A stretch of DNA of 64,000 nt, taken from contig CAWKMC010000039.1 in NCBI GenBank assembly GCA_963850535.1, positions 124,001 to 188,000 of the forward strand. The letters are read 5' to 3'. The DNA comes from JAMXLO01 sp963850535 (GTDB lineage: Bacteria; Pseudomonadota; Alphaproteobacteria; Acetobacterales; Acetobacteraceae). Shown in pieces: positions 26,859 to 35,737 of the stretch (position 1 is its first letter; the number at the start of each line of letters is the position of its first letter). Below the pieces are notes generated by a model. The model was not told the DNA's origin. It did no database searches and saw only the letters and a list, made by a program, of their open reading frames with translations. The translations under genes and the position numbers were made by a program.

Positions 26859-27773
26859 CTAATCACTTGACGGTTTCTCTGGCTGCGATGCGGGCGCGGC
26901 CTGAGTCGCGGCGGCGGTGTGCGGCGCCGGAGTCTTGGCGATCGCGCCGGTCATCGGGATGAAGAACACGCCGATGTCACGCTTGGAGTGGACTTTGCCC
27001 TCTTCATCCTTGGTGTAGACGTACAGCACTTGGCCACGCTTGAATGGCTGACCGATCGGAATGACCATCCGACCGCCTGGCTTCAGCTGCTTGAACAGAT
27101 CGGGCGGCGCGTATTGAGCGGCGCAGGTCACGATGATAATATCGAAGCCGCCTTGCACTTCCGGCCAGCCATAATAGCCGTCACCCACGCGCGTATGGAC
27201 ATTGCGATAGCCGAGCGGTGCGAAGATTTTCCCCACTGCCTTGCCAAGCGGCTCGATGATTTCGATGGAGTATGCTTGCTTCACGATGCGTGAGAGCAAT
27301 GCGCTCTGGAAGCCGCTGCCGGTGCCAATCTCCAGCGTCACGTCCTCGGCCTTCGGCTTGCAGACCTGCGACATGTAGGCTTGGCCCAGATAGTCCGATA
27401 AGGCCGATCCATAACCCAGTCCCCATGGCTTGGGATCCAACTCATACGCGTCACCTGGCGTCGCACGGTGCTCGGAATAGATGTAGTGGAAGTATTCGCG
27501 TGGGACCGCTTCGAAGGCAGCCATCACGGCTGGGTCTACCGCGCCAAGATGGGCCTTCAGATAGCTCTCAATGAGATGCATGGCGGCCGGCTTGCGTTTC
27601 TGAATCGCGTCGAACTGTGCATCGGTCAGGCTGACCGGGCGACCGGACTCCTGCATTGCCTTCTCATACGCGGCGAGAGTCCACGCCGCCGCTGGCGCGC
27701 GGTGCGCGAATCCCAGCGCGCCGGCCGCGGCAATTACTCCGCGGCGCGTGATCCTACTGATATGTGCTGCCAA
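26859..27773 (-). CDS. pcm: protein-L-isoaspartate O-methyltransferase-like, with Tat-like N-terminus
   Basis: About 304 residues. The PCMT core is clear: EAVPREYFHYIYSEH, YGSALSDYLGQAYMSQV, EIGTGSGFQSALLSRIVKQ, GDGYYGWPEVQGGFD and KPGGRMVIPIG. The family repairs isoaspartyl residues using S-adenosylmethionine. The N-terminus begins with ISRITRRGVIAAAGALGFAH, a twin-arginine-like leader, and the C-terminus is an Ala/Pro-rich tail. Export would be odd because SAM is not expected in the periplasm. The start is unsure: TTG 27773 is the best in-frame start and lies 40 bp inside the preceding spermidine-synthase-like gene. Confidence 0.8.
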   Translation of the reverse strand: MAAHISRITRRGVIAAAGALGFAHRAPAAAWTLAAYEKAMQESGRPVSLTDAQFDAIQKRKPAAMHLIESYLKAHLGAVDPAVMAAFEAVPREYFHYIYSEHRATPGDAYELDPKPWGLGYGSALSDYLGQAYMSQVCKPKAEDVTLEIGTGSGFQSALLSRIVKQAYSIEIIEPLGKAVGKIFAPLGYRNVHTRVGDGYYGWPEVQGGFDIIIVTCAAQYAPPDLFKQLKPGGRMVIPIGQPFKRGQVLYVYTKDEEGKVHSKRDIGVFFIPMTGAIAKTPAPHTAAATQAAPASQPEKPSSD

Positions 27774-30197
27774 ACCGGGCTCTTTCTTGCTGCTGGAAAC
27801 GTTATCAGGGCCAGCACATACAGCAGCGCGGCAGAGAGCAGAACCCGGCTGAAGCCGGCCTCTCGTGCAATCAGGTTGGCGAGTGGCGTCGCCACCACAG
27901 AGAAGGCGCCGTTCAGACCCCATGCCCAGGGCAGCAATGCGCCGGAGCCGGTGCGTGCCAGACCCAGCGGGAATGGGAACCCAAGCGCCACCGACACGGG
28001 CGCCAGTGCGACCAGCACCAGGGCGGCACGAACGATCCAGGGAAGGTCGAGGGTCGCCAGGATCGCTGGCTGCAGCCCGGCCAGTGTGATGGCGCACCAC
28101 GCCACGATGATCAGGCACGCAATGCCGATGGCGTGGCGTGAGGAGGCTCGGTCCGCCAGCATGGCGCCCAGACCGGAAAATACCAGCATGCCGGTAAGCA
28201 CCAGAGCGAAGCCCGAGGTGCGATCGTTCAGCCAGAGGCTCGCCTTCTCGATCATGAAGATTTCGATGAACAGGAAGCCGAGGCCGAGCGCCGGGAAGTA
28301 AGGATCGGCCGCAGCACACCGGTTTCCGACAGACCCAATCTGCGTGGCGCGGCGAGCGGGACCAGCAGCACGAGGATGGCGATCACCACCGCCTGGGCCA
28401 GCACCGCAAGATTGACCAGAGCCCCGATCTCGGCCTGCGGCAGGATTTCAAGCCGCTGCAGAATGGTGCTGAGCTGATCCAGTCGCAACACGGCGTAAAA
28501 GAACGGCCGGTCCATGGTGATGGGCGTCAGATTGAAGGCCGTGCTGGATGGCGTCGCGTGATCCTCCAGTACCCCCGTGCTTCGTCGGCAATCGCATCAT
28601 CGGGACCATCGGAGGTGACCTCGCCGCTGGCGAAGGAGACGGCCGGCAGGTCGTTGTATATGCCGGCGCGCGCGGTGGTTGGATCGAGCCCCGGATACCA
28701 CGACACATCGAACGAGCGATCGTCGCAGAATTTCCGCACAGTTGCGATGCGCGCCGCATCCCATGGGCGGTTGGACAACAGAACGCGCGCGCTCCAGGCT
28801 GAGCGATACACCACCACATGCGCGCCGGGATCGGCGATACCCGCAGCCAACAGCGCAGCGCGCGCGGTGCCGAGTACGCGCAATGCGTACACCGGGAAGT
28901 CACGGATAGACACCGGGATGGAGACGATGCCACCCGGTGCCAGCGCACGCACGTCGTTGGCGAGGGCCTGAACGGTGAAGGCACTGGCATTGGCTTCTGC
29001 CGCATCGAGGAAGTCGGCGGAGATATCGATGATGTCATATCGCGCGCCGCCCAGAACCGCAGCAACCGGGCTGCTGCCGGACAGGCTGGCGCGCTGGGTG
29101 GGCTTCCAGGGCGGAGAAGGACCTAGGCCTTGTTGCAGCGAGCGCAGCAGAACCGGCTCTGACTCCAACACGTCCGCATGTGCTGCGCCGAGTGCCAGCA
29201 CTTGCGCGACCCGAAACCCACCTGATGCGCCGGCCAGCAGTACGTTCGCACGCGGGATGAGTTCGTACGGAAGTGCGTCCAATGATGCGGGTGCGTAACC
29301 CACATCGATACCATCCGGCTTCGGCAGTGCGGCAATCCGATTGCCGTCGCGATACAAGCCGAAGGTCTGCGGCGGCCCTGGGACACCAAGCATGCCTGCG
29401 TTGTTGGAGATGTCGGTGTCCACTCGTTCGGTGAAATCGTCGAGCAACGTGTAATCGCCGCGCGGCGACAGCACGGTTGCCGCGACGCGCGCATCCGGGG
29501 TGTGCAGCGGCGCGTAGATCGCCTTGAAGTCGTTGAACTGCGCCTGATTGTTGAGCAGCAGCAGCGCCTCGGCAGCCACAAGTGTCGCGGCCGCCGCGGC
29601 GATACTGGCCCAGCGCCAGCGTCCCGCCGCGAACCAGGCGCTCGCCGCCAGCGGTATCAGCAGCACGGGCACCAGGTAGAAGGCATGCACGACGAACATC
29701 ATCGCCAGCACGAGGGCAGCGCCCGCGCCTGCGCCAGTCAGGTCGTAGCCATAGACATGGCCGATGCGGTCGGCATGCAGCACGAACGTCAGGCTGATGA
29801 ACAGGCCGGTCAAAAAGAAAAAGGGCAGCAGGCACGCATAATAGCCAGCGATGTTCCAGAGCTGTGGCTGCCAGGTCGTCGGGTTCTGCAGTTGCAGCGG
29901 ATTGAATGGATTGATCGTGGTGAAGTAAAAGCCGATTGCCGCGGCAGCGACCAACAGCGCCGGCAACGCGGCGAGCAGCGTCTCGCCATGACGCGCCGCC
30001 TTGTCGCGGCACAGCGCCAGCAGCACACCGCTGAAGGCGAAGCCGACCATCACGATGGAGATCACCCAGTAGCCGTACTCGGACCACTTCGCGACGGCGA
30101 AGTACCGGGTGAGGGCGGTCTCGTATCCCACTGCCGCCATCGAGACCAGAAACAGCGGCAGCAGACTGAATTTATCGTGGCGTCGCGTCACGGCCAT
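27734..30197 (-). CDS. spermidine-synthase-like membrane protein (fused), two apparent frameshifts
   Basis: About 821 residues when restored. N-terminal membrane domain (LLPLFLVSMAAVGYETALTRYF and six or more helices) is followed by a soluble SAM-methyltransferase/spermidine-synthase-like core with GDYTLLDDFTERVDT and VLLAGASGGFRVAQVLALGA. A second membrane half contains ALGLGFLFIEIFMIEKASLW. One base is missing near 28557 (restoring TATPSSTAFNLTPITMDRPFF) and one near 28300-28301 (restoring RPILYFPALGLG). With both added the length is an exact multiple of three. Such proteins are common but uncharacterised; polyamine synthesis is unlikely. It overlaps the hydrolase gene upstream by 10 bp. 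Confidence 0.8.
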
Positions 30198-31048
30198 ACG
30201 GTCCGTGTCATGAATCCCGCGAGCAACGCATTGAACCGCGCCGCGTCATCGACGAACAGCGCATGGCCGGCGCCTTGGAACACCGCGATCTGGGTGCCCG
30301 GGCGATTATGTGCGAGATTCGCGGCCTGCTCGGCCAACCAGCCGGCGCGGACGACATACAGTACCGGCTTGTCCGTCGAGTAGATCGCGTCTCTCCAGTA
30401 GCTGCGTGGCATCGGATAGGCGAGCAGGGCTCGGCTGGCCGCCTCCGGTGTGTGCAGAGTGGCCTCGGTGAGACGATCCAGATACGCGTCACTCTGGCGG
30501 TGCAGGAACATCCCGGTGACGAAGCGGTGCATGGCGATCGCGTGCGGCATCACCGGTCCGGGGCGATGCAGCCTTGGCGGCGGAGGCGGCTCCTCGCCCA
30601 CCGAATTGTCTACCAGCACCAGCCCCGCGACCATCAGGTCGCCATGTGCCCGCACGTAGGCCAGCGTGTCCAGTACCCCCAGTGACCAACCGACCAACAG
30701 CGCCGGCATCGGCGCCAGGTTGCTGACCAACTCGGCGAGATCCTGGCCGCGCCGCCTCGGTTCGTATCCCCAGGTTGGCGTATCGGAGTCACCCTGACCG
30801 CGCGGGTCGAACGCCACGACGTGATAGCCTGGCGCGAAGGCGCGGAGCTGCGGCTGCCAGATCCAGGCGGGCATCGTCCAGCCTGGAACAAAGACGATGG
30901 TGTGGCCCGTCGATGGTCCCGCTTCCAGGTAGTGCAGCCGCACCCCGTCGCTGGTGACGAAGTAGCGGCTCTGCATCGCGTCCTGCGCTGCCGCCGTATG
31001 GAAGGAGGTCAGCGCCAGAATTGCCAGGAACGCGGCAGCGATGCGCAT
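30188..31048 (-). CDS. secreted alpha/beta hydrolase
   Basis: 286 residues with a signal peptide (MRIAAAFLAILALTSFHTAA, cut near AQD). Alpha/beta-hydrolase landmarks: oxyanion strand VFVPGWTMPAWIWQPQL, DPRGQGDSD, nucleophile elbow GWSLG with S122, and the catalytic His in GAGHALFVDD near the end. A Pro-rich loop (EEPPPPPRL) interrupts the cap region. Predicted periplasmic esterase or related hydrolase; substrate unknown. Start taken at ATG 31048 before the signal peptide; an upstream in-frame ATG at 31099 would put charged residues ahead of it. Confidence 0.85.
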   Translation of the reverse strand: MRIAAAFLAILALTSFHTAAAQDAMQSRYFVTSDGVRLHYLEAGPSTGHTIVFVPGWTMPAWIWQPQLRAFAPGYHVVAFDPRGQGDSDTPTWGYEPRRRGQDLAELVSNLAPMPALLVGWSLGVLDTLAYVRAHGDLMVAGLVLVDNSVGEEPPPPPRLHRPGPVMPHAIAMHRFVTGMFLHRQSDAYLDRLTEATLHTPEAASRALLAYPMPRSYWRDAIYSTDKPVLYVVRAGWLAEQAANLAHNRPGTQIAVFQGAGHALFVDDAARFNALLAGFMTRTVWP

Positions 31049-31095
31049 GCCGCCACAACACAAAGTTGCACCGCGTCGTGTCAACGACTGTGTGG

Positions 31096-31801
31096 TCACC
31101 TGGGCTCGGTAAGGTGCCTCAGCTCTGCCGGACGCCGCAGCACGATCAAGCCATTCTCGACGTCGATGATCCCGTCCTCACGCCATAAGCGCAGCTGCTT
31201 GTTCACGCTCTCCCGAGACGAGGCCACGAGGTTGCTGAGGTCGCGCTGCGACAGGCGAATGTCGATGCGGGTGCCGGCGGAGCCTGCCCGTCCGTAGTCG
31301 TCCGCCAGCTTCAACAGGACCCGCGCAAGGCGCTCGGGGAGGTCGAACAGGGCGATCTCCTCCAGCGCCATGCTGGTGCGGCGGACCCTGTCACACAGCA
31401 CGGCGATCACCCGCAGCGCGAGATCGTGGTTCTGCGCAAGGAACGGCAGGAACTGACGGCGCTCCACTACCAGCAGCAGTGAGTCCTCGGTCGCCGTGCC
31501 ATCCGCACTGCGTGGCTTGCCATCGAGCAGGGCCAGCTCGCCGGTGATCTCGCCAGGGTTGATGACATTCAGTGTGACTTCCTTTCCCTCGGCGGACACC
31601 GTGCTGATGCGAACCCGCCCTTGCAGGACCACCATCATCGACGACGCGTTGTCGCCACGCTGGAAGATCGTCTGCCCGCGACGGATAACGTCGCTCGGAG
31701 GCGAACTTCAGGATCTCGTCCAGCTCCGCCGGCTGCATAGCGGCGAAGAGCTGGCTGCCCAACAGGGCCTCACGTTTGCCGTCGCGCTCTAGCCTGGCCA
31801 C
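31096..31801 (-). CDS. Crp/Fnr family transcriptional regulator, one apparent frameshift
   Basis: About 234 residues when restored. The cyclic-nucleotide-binding-like domain (about 10-130) runs from LLGSQLFAAMQPAELDEILKF through FQRGDNASSMMVVLQGRVRI and INPGEITGELALLDGKPRS. A C-terminal Crp-type helix-turn-helix lies at about 170-215 (IRLSQRDLSNLVASSRESVNK given in part). No cluster of four cysteines for an Fnr iron-sulfur centre is present. The shift is at the GG at 31683-31684; removing one base gives ERRYRRGQTIFQRGD. Start GTG 31801 follows GGGAGA and gives the usual domain start, but is not certain. Confidence 0.8.
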
Positions 31802-31924
31802 GTACGTCTCCCGGTCCCGATGCCCCGCCCGGCGGTTGTGTCCGCTCTGGGCGATTCCCGGGCCCAGTATGCGCGTCCTGTTACAGATGTGGTATCCCGC
31901 GGTCGCGGTGGACAAGGAGGCGTG

Positions 31925-32957
31925 ATGTCGGTCGCTTGAGGATGCGGCTCGTTTTGCTCTGGCGCACGAGACGCCATGGCCGCGCGACCTGCGGGCGCAT
32001 CTCGAGGCGGGCTTCTTCGAGCCGCCGCCGCACAACGAGATCCTTGGCCCGATCCGACCGCGTGGTGGTCCAAACGGGTTGATCTTACGCAGCGGTTCGG
32101 TGCTGGCGCGCTGGGGCGACACGCAGCAGGTCGATTTCACCTTCTCCGTCGCGAAGAGCTATCTCAGCCTGCTGGCCGGCATTGCGGTCGGCGACGGGCT
32201 GATCAGGGAGCTGGACGAGCCGGTTGCGCTTACGGTCACCGACGGCGGGTTCGAGGGACCACACAACGGCGCCATCACCTGGCGGCACCTGCTGCAGCAG
32301 ACGTCGGAGTGGGAAGGGACGCTGTTCGGCAAGTCCGATGTCATCGATCGCAATCGGAACCTCGCCTTGGAAGGGAAAGGGCGGAAGGGCGATGCGCGGC
32401 CGCTGCGTCCGCCAGGCACCTTCTGGGAATACAACGACGTGCGGGTGAACCGGCTGGCACTGGCGTTGCTGCACCTGTTTCGCCGACCTCTGCCGGAGGT
32501 GTTCGCCGAGAGGATCATGCAGCCGATCGGCGCGTCGGACACGTGGAGCTGGCATGGCTATCGCACATCCATGGTCGAGATCGACGGGCGGCCGATGGAG
32601 TTTGTGTCCGGCGGCAGCCACTGGGGCGGCGGCATTGCGATTCATGCAGAGGATCAGGCACGCGTTGGATCGTTGATGCTGCATCGTGGTGTGTGGAATG
32701 GGCGGCTTCTGTTGCCGGAAGGCTGGATCGAGGAGTCGCTGAAGCCATGCGCGCTGCATCCGGACTATGGCCTGCTGTGGTGGCTGAACACCGGGCGGAC
32801 GCGTTATCCGAGCGCGAGCGAGGCGAGCTTCTTTGCGAGTGGCGCCGGAGGAAACATCACCTGGATCGATCCGGAGCACGACCTGGTCGCGGTGATGCGT
32901 TGGTTAGATCCAGCTTCAGTGGACGGGTTCATCCGGTTGGTGATGAGCATGCTTTGA
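31925..32957 (+). CDS. beta-lactamase family serine hydrolase, one apparent frameshift at codon 2-3
   Basis: About 343 residues, class C beta-lactamase/esterase fold without signal peptide. The active-site Ser-x-x-Lys is S74-V-A-K77 in FTFSVAKSYLSLLAG; the second motif is WEYNDVRV and the late SGAGGNIT region fills the KTG position. The frame with this N-terminus (SLEDAARFALAHETPWPRDL) has no start of its own. ATG 31925, five bases after AGGAGG, joins it if one G is removed from the GG at 31930-31931, giving MSSLEDAARF. Beta-lactam hydrolysis should not be assumed; most relatives act as esterases or peptidases. Followed by a hairpin at 32990-33012. Confidence 0.8.
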
Positions 32958-32985
32958 GCCAAGCGCCGGGTGCGTCCCGCCCAAC

Positions 32986-33135
32986 TCATGTCGAGGGGGG
33001 ACCTCCCTCGACGATTGCCGCATAGCCGGCGCTTGCAGACTTCCTGAGTTGAATGTGCGGTCGATACTCGTCGCTGTCATAGAAGCGGCGGGCTGCGATG
33101 AAGACCGGGGTTACCTTAAACGCTGCGGCATCGGT
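32986..33135 (-). pseudogene. remnant of a DUF1330-like small protein (C-terminal half)
   Basis: On the minus strand an open stretch ends in FYDSDEYRPHIQLRKSASAG followed by YAAIVEG and a stop at 32986. This closely matches the C-terminal half of DUF1330 proteins, where F-Y-x-S-x-E-Y and V-E-G are conserved. The expected N-terminal half is missing: upstream codons (NVTDAAAFKVTPV) do not fit the family and no start with a ribosome site is found. I read this as a decayed or truncated gene. The remaining 33136-33312 shows no gene. Confidence 0.5.
32990..33012. terminator. hairpin after the serine hydrolase gene
   Basis: GTCGAGGG pairs with CCCTCGAC around a 7-nt loop, 33 bp after the serine hydrolase stop. 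No T-run, but the stem is GC-rich and well placed. It overlaps the 3' end of a small gene remnant on the minus strand. Confidence 0.4.
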
Positions 33136-33312
33136 GACATTCCCATAGTGCGCATCGCACTAGGGTCCCTTTAGACAGCAAAGAGCGACCAGCATCGGTA
33201 TCACCAAAACTCGTCGCACTGGCTTAGTGATCGGGAAGCTCAGGCGAGTGACTGAACCGCTCTTTCTCGCGGTCCGCCACTCGTCATTCGCTTCAATGAT
33301 GGCAGTAGCACC

Positions 33313-34200
33313 CTACTCGCTCCGGATGTCTCGTCGGATCGCTTGCACAGCAGCGGATACTTGCGCGTCGGTGCCCAACCGACCGAGAGTGGCACTCGCT
33401 TTCCTCGGATCGCCCCCATAGACACCGACCGATGCGCCGGGCTTCGGCGCCTGCTGAAGCTGCTGAAGGCGAACCAGCGAAGGATCGACAGCGAGCATCA
33501 GCGAGGTATCCATCAAGTCTGCATGCGTCCCGACATCTGCGCCAAGACCTCGCGCCTGCAACTCTTTGGCAAAGACCGACTCGACGGCCTGGTAATACTC
33601 CGGGATATAGCGCACGCGCGCCCGCGGTGTTGCGCGCGACGAGGCCCACTTCTCGTTCAGTCGCTCTGCCGCCACCTTCAAGCTGGACTGATAGCTGCCG
33701 TGATCACCGAGCAGCACAATGTTGCTGAAGCCGTGAATGCGGAAGCTTTCGGCTGCGGACTGGACTGTCCGTTCAAATACGTCCGTCGGCACGGTAATCG
33801 TGCCAGGAAACTGCATATGGGACGTTGGCGGGTCAGTGTCGCCCTCCGGAACGTAGGCGATCACCGGCGCAACCAGCGCATCGCCAAGTTGGCGCGCAAT
33901 TCGGCCAGCCAAGACAGCAGCCCGAGCGTTGTGCTTTCCGACCGCCATGTATGGGCCGCTCTGCTCGGTCCCCCCGATGGGGATGATGATCGTTGTCTTG
34001 CCGGCGTGCACCGCATCGCGGATTTCGGTCCAAGTCAATCGCTCAAGCTGTAATGTGTTGGGCACCTGAGCAATTGAGGCGGACGTTGACAAAGCCAGGC
34101 CGCAGAGCGTGGCGAGGAGCGCACGGGACGCTGAGTTCCGGCTCAACGGTGGTCGGCCCCGGCAGACCATCACACCGCCATCACTGAGGACCGCAGCCAT
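33313..34200 (-). CDS. creatininase family protein with signal peptide
   Basis: 295 residues. Creatininase-fold landmarks: IIIPIGGTEQSGPYMAVGKHN (metal-binding Glu and His region), VPEGDTDPPTSHMQFPGTI, VLLGDHGSYQ with a further metal Asp-His, and a late GTHADLMDTSLML. Family members are metal-dependent amidohydrolases acting on creatinine or on small cyclic amides and formamides. An N-terminal hydrophobic leader (ALLATLCGLALSTSASIAQ) predicts export, unusual for the family. The start ATG 34200 may be replaced by ATG 34170, which sits closer to the leader. Confidence 0.82.
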   Translation of the reverse strand: MAAVLSDGGVMVCRGRPPLSRNSASRALLATLCGLALSTSASIAQVPNTLQLERLTWTEIRDAVHAGKTTIIIPIGGTEQSGPYMAVGKHNARAAVLAGRIARQLGDALVAPVIAYVPEGDTDPPTSHMQFPGTITVPTDVFERTVQSAAESFRIHGFSNIVLLGDHGSYQSSLKVAAERLNEKWASSRATPRARVRYIPEYYQAVESVFAKELQARGLGADVGTHADLMDTSLMLAVDPSLVRLQQLQQAPKPGASVGVYGGDPRKASATLGRLGTDAQVSAAVQAIRRDIRSE

Positions 34201-34242
34201 CTCGTCTATTATGGCGTCCCTACGCGTTCCTTTCCTCTTCAG

Positions 34243-35736
34243 TCACCCGAACCCAAGAAATCCTGGCATATCGCTGATCGGTGGCGCTGCCTGCAGACGC
34301 GCCAGATCGGGTACCGGTCTCGCGGTGCGCTGATCGCCGGCAAGCAGCGCCTCCAATTCGGCTGCGACCGACAGCACGAACGCATCGCCCCCGCGCGGTC
34401 CAACGATCTGCAGGCCGAATGGCATGCCTTTGCGATCGACGCCGACTGGCAGCGACACCGCAGGATGGCCCGGCAATGTCACCGCATAGGCGAGCGCCAG
34501 CCAGTGGAAGTAGGTGCGGGTCTTCTTACCATCGATCTCGGCTGGATACAGTTCGCGCCACGGCCGCGGGCTGATGGTGATCGACGGCGTCAGGATAATG
34601 TCCCAGTTCCGGAAGAAGCTCTGCCAGCGACGATACAGCGTTGTCTGCAGCGCCTGCGCTCGCGCGACATCGGCCGCCGAGTAACGCAGTCCTTCCTCGA
34701 CATTGGTGCGCACGTTCGGTCCGACATCGTCAGGTCGCGTGCGAACCTTATCCAAGTGGGTGGCGAGGTAGCCTATCGAGCGCAGTACCTCGAAGGCCTC
34801 GTCCGCGCCTGAACAGTCTGGTGCGGTGTTTTCGGCGCGGTGAAAGACATGGCGAAACAAGCCGGTCTTTTCCGCGAAAACTTCGGCGATATGTCGCTCG
34901 GTGGGAGCGAAGCCGAAATCCGGCGTAATCGCGACGCGCAGACGCGACAGATCCATACGTGCAGGGACGGCAAAGTCCTGTGCCTGGCGCACGGAGCGGC
35001 CGTGGACAGTGGTCGCCAGCGGATCGCGCGAATCATCACTGACCATGGTGGAGAGCAGCAGGCAGAGGTCGGCCACGTTGCGTGCCATTGGCCCGGCCAC
35101 GGACAGGTTGTTCCAGCCAAGACCGCGGCGTTCATTTGCGACCAGGCCCGGCGTCGGGCGGAAGCCGACGATACCGCAGAATGCGGCGGGATTGCGCAGC
35201 GAGCCGCCGGTGTCAGAGCCGGAGCAGATCGGCACCATGTTGGTGGCCAGCGCAACCGCGGAACCGCCGGAGGAGCCGGCGCAGGATAGCGTCGGGTCGA
35301 ACGGATTGCCGGTCGCGCCATAGACGGCGTTGCGCGTGTTGGCACCGGCGCCGAATTCCGGGGTGTTGGTCTTGCCGACAACGATGGCACCGGCGTGGCG
35401 CACCGCCGCAACAAGTCGCTCGTCAGCGGCAGGAACATTGTCGCGGAACAACGTGCTGCCGTGCGTTGTGCGCAGGCCCTCGGTCTCCTGCAGGTCCTTG
35501 ATACCGATCGGCAGCCCGTGCAGCGGTGGTAGTTCATCGCCGCGCAGCACGGCCGCATCGGCTGTCTTCGCGGCTGCGCGCGCCCGGTCGAAGTCGCGTG
35601 CGACCATGGCGTTGACCGCGTGATCTACCGCCTCGATGCGTGCGATGCAGCTGGCCAGCAATTCAGTGGGCGCAAGCTTCTTCTGGCCGATCAGGCGACG
35701 CGCCTCGATCGCCGTGAGATCGCAGGGTTCGGCCAT
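34243..35736 (-). CDS. amidase (amidase signature family)
   Basis: 497 residues. The Ser-Ser-Lys catalytic triad is visible: K80 in GLPIGIKDLQE, the cis-Ser in CAGSSGGSA (S155/S156) and the nucleophile S179 in GSDTGGSLRNPAAF. The C-terminus has LPVGVDRKGMPFGLQIVGP, typical of aryl/acyl amidases. No GatB or GatC partner or GatA-specific context is present, so it is a catabolic amidase rather than the tRNA amidotransferase. One base separates its start from the stop of the upstream gamma-glutamyltransferase gene, indicating an operon. Confidence 0.9.
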   Translation of the reverse strand: MAEPCDLTAIEARRLIGQKKLAPTELLASCIARIEAVDHAVNAMVARDFDRARAAAKTADAAVLRGDELPPLHGLPIGIKDLQETEGLRTTHGSTLFRDNVPAADERLVAAVRHAGAIVVGKTNTPEFGAGANTRNAVYGATGNPFDPTLSCAGSSGGSAVALATNMVPICSGSDTGGSLRNPAAFCGIVGFRPTPGLVANERRGLGWNNLSVAGPMARNVADLCLLLSTMVSDDSRDPLATTVHGRSVRQAQDFAVPARMDLSRLRVAITPDFGFAPTERHIAEVFAEKTGLFRHVFHRAENTAPDCSGADEAFEVLRSIGYLATHLDKVRTRPDDVGPNVRTNVEEGLRYSAADVARAQALQTTLYRRWQSFFRNWDIILTPSITISPRPWRELYPAEIDGKKTRTYFHWLALAYAVTLPGHPAVSLPVGVDRKGMPFGLQIVGPRGGDAFVLSVAAELEALLAGDQRTARPVPDLARLQAAPPISDMPGFLGFG

Positions 35737-35737
35737 A

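Noticed and set aside
29035..30087. Second minus-strand frame (350 codons) in the spermidine-synthase-like region
   Set aside because: Arg/Gly/Ala-rich out-of-frame translation; the other frame has membrane helices and the SAM-fold motifs.
34243..35736. GatA subunit of the tRNA amidotransferase
   Set aside because: No GatB or GatC genes nearby, and the operon partner is a gamma-glutamyltransferase, which points to a catabolic amidase.
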